From contig CM054182.1 in assembly GCA_028829895.1 (NCBI GenBank), positions 20,103,501 through 20,167,500 on the forward strand: a DNA stretch of 64,000 nt, in the 5' to 3' direction. Of this stretch, positions 58,629 to 64,000 are shown in pieces. The DNA comes from Sinotaia quadrata. Its lineage: Eukaryota > Mollusca > Gastropoda > Architaenioglossa > Viviparidae. Every line of letters starts with the position of its first letter. The first letter of the stretch is position 1. A program made the translations under genes and the position numbers. Below the pieces are notes generated by a model, which saw only the letters and a program-made list of their open reading frames with translations, had not been told where the DNA came from and ran no database searches.

Positions 58629-58734
58629 GTGAATATGATTTAATTTAAAATCTTTTGCAAAATTAGATGATTGCACTAACCATATAGAATTTAGACAGAG
58701 GCTATGTGAGATCTTTTGTAAACAATGTTTGAAT

Positions 58735-58925
58735 TTTAAACTGAGCAAGTGGTTAAATGTAATTGTTTTTCTTTTAAACTGAGCTCAAATCTTCAGAGGA
58801 AGTGGATAAGTATACTTGTTTTTTTATTTTAAACTGAGCTCAGATTTTTATATTGTAAACTGAGCTCAAATTTGATGAGCAAGTCATTAAGTGTAATTAA
58901 AAAAAAAGTTAAATGCTCTTGCTCA
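58735..58925. repeat. Degenerate tandem repeat, about 50-65 bp
   Basis: TTTTAAACTGAGCTCA(A/G)AT and TTAA(A/G)TGTAATT recur about three to four times. Confidence 0.7.
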
Positions 58926-60374
58926 TTAAGTGTTACTGTTTTTCATACAGAAAAACATTTTATCAACATAGTTTTTACACCAAACATTTTATCAGCATTT
59001 ATTGGCACACTCAGACTGACACTCTGACAAACACGCTTGCTTAATTTCACCATGCTAAAAGAGAGCATGGATAATTGTCTATGTAGAATGCAGATCTAAG
59101 AATTACTGTACTCTAAAATAATTATAAATATTAATTAATAAATCTTCACATGCTGAAAGAAAATCAAATACTCATACTTAATAAAAATATCTTAAAATAT
59201 ATATTTGTGGTCAGCTCTGAGCCACTGGCACTGACCCTGAGAATCGAGCAGTGAGGTTTACCAGCAATACTACTAGGAAACAAAACACAATGAAACAGAA
59301 AAAATATCTCATATATGTGGGAGGGACTTTGGAACTATACCAGATAGTTAATTCTAAGCATAGAATCAAACTTTGACCTCCATTAACACACTTGTGTTTC
59401 TCATCATAGTTACAATTCATGTTAATGGCGCATCATATTTCCCCTAACTTTTAAGGTATTTGTGCCATGATCACAGAAGGCTGCACACTTTCTTTGGCTG
59501 CACTCTGATTTTGTTTGCTCACATTTGGATAGATTGTACACTATATCCTTCCATTTTTTGTGTCATGACTATTTTTCTCTTAATAGTTTACATCATTGCT
59601 AACTTTTGTCACTTGACTACCATTTTGTTGTTGTTGTTACGACCATCTTTTCTTTTCTTTTCTTAAGTGACCTTTCCATTTTGACATTTGAAAGTGGGCG
59701 AGAATGTACCTTTTGTATTGCACATCTTATAGATCTGTTATCAATGTTCTTGTATTCCTTGGCCTGCCGACCTTTTTGCCTGCCTTAGGGATTAATGTTC
59801 TTTTGTCTGACTTGCATACTTTAGCAGTCTCTGCAATATTAATTGTGTTGATGTATAGTAAAAGCCTTTGGCATAGAAGAACCAATACAAAAATATGATT
59901 TTCACAAAATGGTCCCAGGCAAGATTTTTCTTACAAAACAATTTAACACAATAACAGTCATATTTATATACTGATCAGCCTTTAAAATTGTCCGTCTTAT
60001 TGAAAAAAAAATGGAAACAATTCAAACAAGCAGTACTGCTGTTATCTATATAGTTGTGTTGAAAAGAAGATGATTATATCAAGGGTTGTGCAAATCATCC
60101 TCTGACTTCATGATGAAATCCTGCAAGTCTGCAGCAAAGAGGACTATCTTTAAAGTTCAAGGATAAACTCTTTTAAGTTTTGTCAGCATGTCATCTTTAG
60201 ACATCTGTATCTGCATTCCTGTGATAAATGGCATCTCATTGGTTGCATTTATTGCCAGGATTTTTTCTTTATATCCTAATTATACTCCATGTTTCAATTT
60301 TGTTCTTTGAGCTTACTTTTAGTGCTTTACTTTTAATGTTATATGTTGTAGATTTCTTTACTGTCTCTGTATAT
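58926..60374. other. No gene seen
   Basis: AT-rich; short hydrophobic frames at 59460-59898 have no recognisable signature. Confidence 0.45.
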
Positions 60375-62046
60375 GTGGCTGAGTAAATTTGCCTGTCCCT
60401 ATATGTAAACTTAATTGTTATATAAATTGAGAAATTGTCATGAGCACTCCTTATGATGTATTTTTTGTAAGTGTCAGAGTTGGAGTAATCAGTTTGGGTT
60501 GAAAATGTGCTAGAAAATTACTGATGCAATCCAAAACAGTTCCAACAGGATGAGTAGTTTTTCTGACTAATAGTCTCGCACTTGTTCATAACAAGCTCAT
60601 CCAATGGGGATGGACTGGAAGTATCTTTGATGAAGAGGTACTCTAATCACTTTGGTCATAAAGGCAATCATTAGCTTATGGTAAGTTAACTGACTGATAA
60701 AGAAAATATGGACTTAGAATATTTCATACATGTTTACTATTGATCTGTGATTTGAATTAGAATGCTTATGTAATTGAACCATTATTTCTATGGTTAATTC
60801 ATTTGACTACATTATACTTGTGAATTTTGATTGACGCTATATTTCTTATGTTGTGTGTATCGGGCTAATGAAATTGTTGCAGGATTTTGTAAGAGAGAAA
60901 GGAGTTTAGAGATGAAATATGCCTGAAATTTAGTGCTGCATGAAATTGACTTTTATAGAGAAAGTACACCATTTTTCCTTTTGCTTCAGGCAGCTGTGAC
61001 TACTGTATTTGCTTGGTCAATTTGGTGTGTGAATCCAGCGTTGTCATCAACTTATCAGTAAAAGGTGCTGCTAATACGTTGATTCCTGTGAATTCCTTTC
61101 AAGAACCAATACAGTAGACATGGTGGCTTAATTTGGGCCCCAAAATTCACGAAGATTATTTTGAAAGCTTTTCATGGTGTGTTGAGTACTACACATGAAA
61201 ATTCGAGAACATTCCTCCCAACCTGCTTGATAGCGCATGTGAATTTCAGGCAGATTCACTACGGTGTACTTTGTGAGCTCATCAAGGATACTGGAAAAGT
61301 TGTGTAACATGCTTAAAAGGGACACATGAGGCCATTGCCTGAATAAGAAAGTGACTTGTTGCAAACTTTGTGAATGTGAACACTTGTTGGTGACAGCCGC
61401 CATCTTTGAAAAGGTTATGTGCATTGATTTTTATTATTTCTCTGAAACTCTTCTCTCATTTCTGTGATGATATCCATGAACTTGATTATAATTTATATAT
61501 TTATGTTAATGTCTATGTTAGATAAATGGAATGATTGTCCAGCATTAATCGAACATTGTTATGAAGAGATGTATATGTCATTGATCTTTGATTATATTCA
61601 TATGTTGTATATTTGATTGTTGATTTAATAAATTTATTGTTAAATTTATTGACCTTCTTACACATATTGATAACCATATGTTGGAGAGACAATGGGTGGA
61701 CAAGGGCTCGCTAAATATAGATTAAAAGACGGATTGTCTTCTTCTTTGTTAAAAAGTATTGTGTCATTGTAAATGTTTGTCTTTAAAAATGTGAAAGAGA
61801 GGAAACATTTACATCACCCGTAAATCCACCAAGTGAGAGAGACAAGTGGTGTCTTTGGTGGAATTAATAATAACATTAATTGAGATTTTCATCACTTGTA
61901 ATTATTTATGGGTGATTTAATAATATTCATAACCTATAACTAATTAATAATAACAGAAATTGAGATTCTCATCACTTGTAATTATAATTATTTATGGGTG
62001 ATTTAATAATAATCATAACCTATAACTAAGGGGGCATTGGTTTATA
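60375..62046 (-). mobile_element. Dispersed repeat family 1, copy B (about 1.67 kb)
   Basis: It aligns along its length with copy A (31818-33087) in the opposite orientation. The 3' anchor GGCAAATTTACTC lies on the minus strand at about 60385, TACTCCAACTCTGACACTTA near 60480, AAAACTACTCATCC near 60555, and GGTTATCAATATGTGTAAGA near 61665. Flanking GTATAT (60369-60374) and CTATAT (62047-62052) may be a decayed 6-bp duplication. It is about 0.4 kb longer than copy A, partly because of an internal duplication at 61865-62030 and partly because of extra sequence at about 61100-61430. Confidence 0.75.
61128..61424 (-). CDS. Hypothetical 98-codon ORF within dispersed repeat copy B
   Basis: The frame starts MHITFSKMAAVTNKCSHSQS. 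The second Met has a favourable AAAGATGG context. It contains LHNFSSILDELTKYTVVNLP and HMRYQAGWEECSRIF. The latter faintly resembles the start of the HES/HEY Orange domain (Y.AG..EC), but the rest of that domain does not follow clearly and no bHLH is present. The ORF falls in the part of copy B that has no counterpart in copy A. It may be a piece of the parent element's protein, captured sequence, or chance. Confidence 0.25.
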   Translation of the reverse strand: MHITFSKMAAVTNKCSHSQSLQQVTFLFRQWPHVSLLSMLHNFSSILDELTKYTVVNLPEIHMRYQAGWEECSRIFMCSTQHTMKSFQNNLREFWGPN

Positions 62047-62052
62047 CTATAT

Positions 62053-63289
62053 TTTCATATAGCATACTGTACTAGTGATAATTCTTATGTCTTGTCATGT
62101 TGCAGTTTGAGTGTTGTTTGTTAGTACTTTCTGTTAGGGATAAATATTAAAATAGGTCCATCTCAAGATTTCATTTTGCAGTTTAACAACTTGTTGAAGT
62201 AGGTTGTGTCTGTATAGTTTAAGTATTTCTTTTCATGCTGCATCATGAAGTATGTCAAAGTCTTCACAGTTCATTGTTCTTTATTACTGGTAAATATAAT
62301 TTTGTTGGTGCCTATAGTTTTAATGATGTCTGTTACTGATCTTGAACTGAGTCATTAGCTAAACGTTTTTAGTTTTCTTTATTAATGACAATACTGCTAT
62401 TCCGTTATTATTGACATCATCTTAAATTTAATAATTGTGCATAGAGATGTAAATCTCAGATTATAATGACTTCTTAAGTTTGTTGGTGTCTATTCACTTG
62501 TCTGTTAATGACTATATCTTAAGTTTCGCCATTGTATATGCATTTGTAATGTTTCTAGTAATGACTAACTCCTGAATTAATGTTCTCTATTAATGAATGA
62601 CTTCCTCTTGAATTAATATGCATGTTTACATATGACTGTTGACTTTGGGCTTGTTTTAATAAAGCTTGAGAGCTCACGAAAACACCTTGGACTAAAAGGC
62701 ACAAGACACTGATGTGAATATATAGATTTTCCTTTTTCCTTTTCCTTTAATTATCTGCATGAAGCCCAAGGACTGACACCCCCTCCCCCCTCACCCGCAG
62801 GGAATAATTAGTTCAGAAATAACATCTCTCAATTTAATTTTACCTGCAGCAGTGCCTGTAGTGTCTCTGCCCTTCCACAGTTGTTATTCAAGTACAAGAT
62901 CTGCACCACAATCCTTTGAAGTAAACATATATTACCCTGCAATATAATTATAGTAGTATTGCTTTACATTTTAAATGTTTCACTGAAGTACTCTTAATAC
63001 TGTTAATAAACCAATTGATTAAGTATAATTCAAATACTTTATATTTTGATACACATAATGGAACCTTTGCATTAGTTATATTCTGTTCTTTAAGGACTAT
63101 TGCCATTGTCTGTATTTTCCAATTTTAACCATGTTAAACAAAAACAAGTACCTTCTCACCCCTCAACGTGATTGATATTTAGCATTCATCATCAATATAG
63201 CACACTTGCTTGCATGAACATTCTTTTGTATATGCATGTTGAATATATATAAAATATTGTACATCTATATAATGCTAAAATAATAAGTG
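62053..63289. other. No gene called
   Basis: AT-rich sequence. A pyrimidine-rich stretch ending CACCCGCAG at 62802 resembles a splice acceptor, but no recognisable exon follows. Confidence 0.4.
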
Positions 63290-64000
63290 TAGCTGAAATA
63301 AAGCATTCTTTTACTGCCAAACTGATGAAGTTATCCTCATCTGCAATAAAACACTCATGTAGTGTCAAACTGATGAGATTAAGTTAAATTCACCTGTAGT
63401 AAAACACTATTGTATTATTAAACTGATGTATTTAAGCTGTGAGTGTTTGTCTGATGTAAAACACTATTGTACTATTAAAATGATGAATTTTAAGCTGTGA
63501 TTGTTCATCTGATATAAAACACTATTGTACTGTCAAGCTAATGAGTTAAAGTTGTGTTCATCTGATTCAAAGCAGTCTTGACCTGTCAAACTGATGAACT
63601 GAAACTCCTGTCATCTTAGTTAGAGCATTCTTGTACTACTAAACTGATGAGCTTGAGTTGTACTGTCCTTCATAAGGTCAAACTTATGAAATAAAGTTGT
63701 CTCAAATTGAGCATTATTACAATAAAGTAGATACTTCTAAATTGATGAACTGGTGTTTTGACTCTTAGCTGATTGTTATTACATACAATAAAATAGGTCT
63801 ACTCTAATACTTCTAAAACCATGAAGATAAGTGTTGATAATTTGCAATGTAGCTGGCTCAAGCTGAATGTTGTTATAATGTTGTAATAGGTTTGTAATTA
63901 TATTTTCACTCTTAACTGATTGTTATTACACTAATATAGGTCACGTCTGTAAGTACAATGAAATAGGTCTAGACTAATACTTTAAAATGATGAGTAAGTT
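63290..64000. repeat. Degenerate tandem repeat, about 55-60 bp unit
   Basis: Units carry TAAAACACTATTGTACTATT and AAACTGATGA.TTTAAG(C/T)TG with growing divergence rightward. At least six copies lie between 63340 and 63700, and related longer units (CTTCTAAA..GATGA) run to the window end. Confidence 0.8.

Noticed and set aside
62802..62931. Possible internal exon after a pyrimidine tract and CACCCGCAG
   Set aside because: The phase-0 frame that follows has no similarity to the RI linker expected after exon 1, and the candidate donor is weak.

Overview
This is a eukaryotic, AT-rich, gene-poor window. It probably comes from an invertebrate, and a mollusc (perhaps a gastropod) is my best guess. 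The guess rests on the residues of the one recognisable exon, the very large introns, and the heavy load of microsatellites, minisatellites and hAT DNA transposons. The sequence itself does not prove the taxon. No bacterial gene, rRNA, tRNA or CRISPR array is visible.

The only firmly recognised host gene is the type I regulatory subunit of cAMP-dependent protein kinase (PKA). Its first coding exon lies at 21165-21329 (+). It encodes the N-terminal docking/dimerisation helices and ends at a phase-0 splice donor. A perfect cAMP response element (TGACGTCA) sits about 350 bp upstream of the ATG. A second exon-like ORF at 29181-29438 (+) starts with MGNK in a strong initiation context and also ends at a phase-0 donor, so it could be an alternative first exon of the same gene. 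I could not find the next exon (linker and cAMP-binding domains). If transcription continues rightward, the last 35-43 kb would be intron.

Layout. 0-8 kb: intergenic sequence with degenerate repeats, unrecognised ORFs and a decayed minus-strand coding remnant (about 4.4-6.2 kb). 8.4-14 kb: transposon-rich. It holds a 328-bp hAT-like MITE (8473-8800) and a 1910-bp hAT relic (11820-13729) with perfect 15-bp terminal inverted repeats and an 8-bp target duplication. A second hAT (12132-12864) is nested inside the relic's transposase remnant and carries its own 8-bp target duplication. 15-20 kb: two minisatellites whose unit lengths are multiples of three, plus unremarkable sequence. 20.7-21.4 kb: PKA-R promoter and exon. 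21-29 kb: AT-rich intron-like DNA. 28-29.5 kb: GC-richer segment and candidate alternative exon. 30-57 kb: a dense series of minisatellites (units from 24 to about 100 bp), many with a homogeneous core and decayed flanks. 31.8-33.1 and 60.4-62.0 kb: two inverted copies of one dispersed element. 43 kb: a frameshifted MADF-domain fragment. 63-64 kb: another degenerate tandem array.

Most of the longer ORFs in the window are translations of tandem repeats and are not called as genes.
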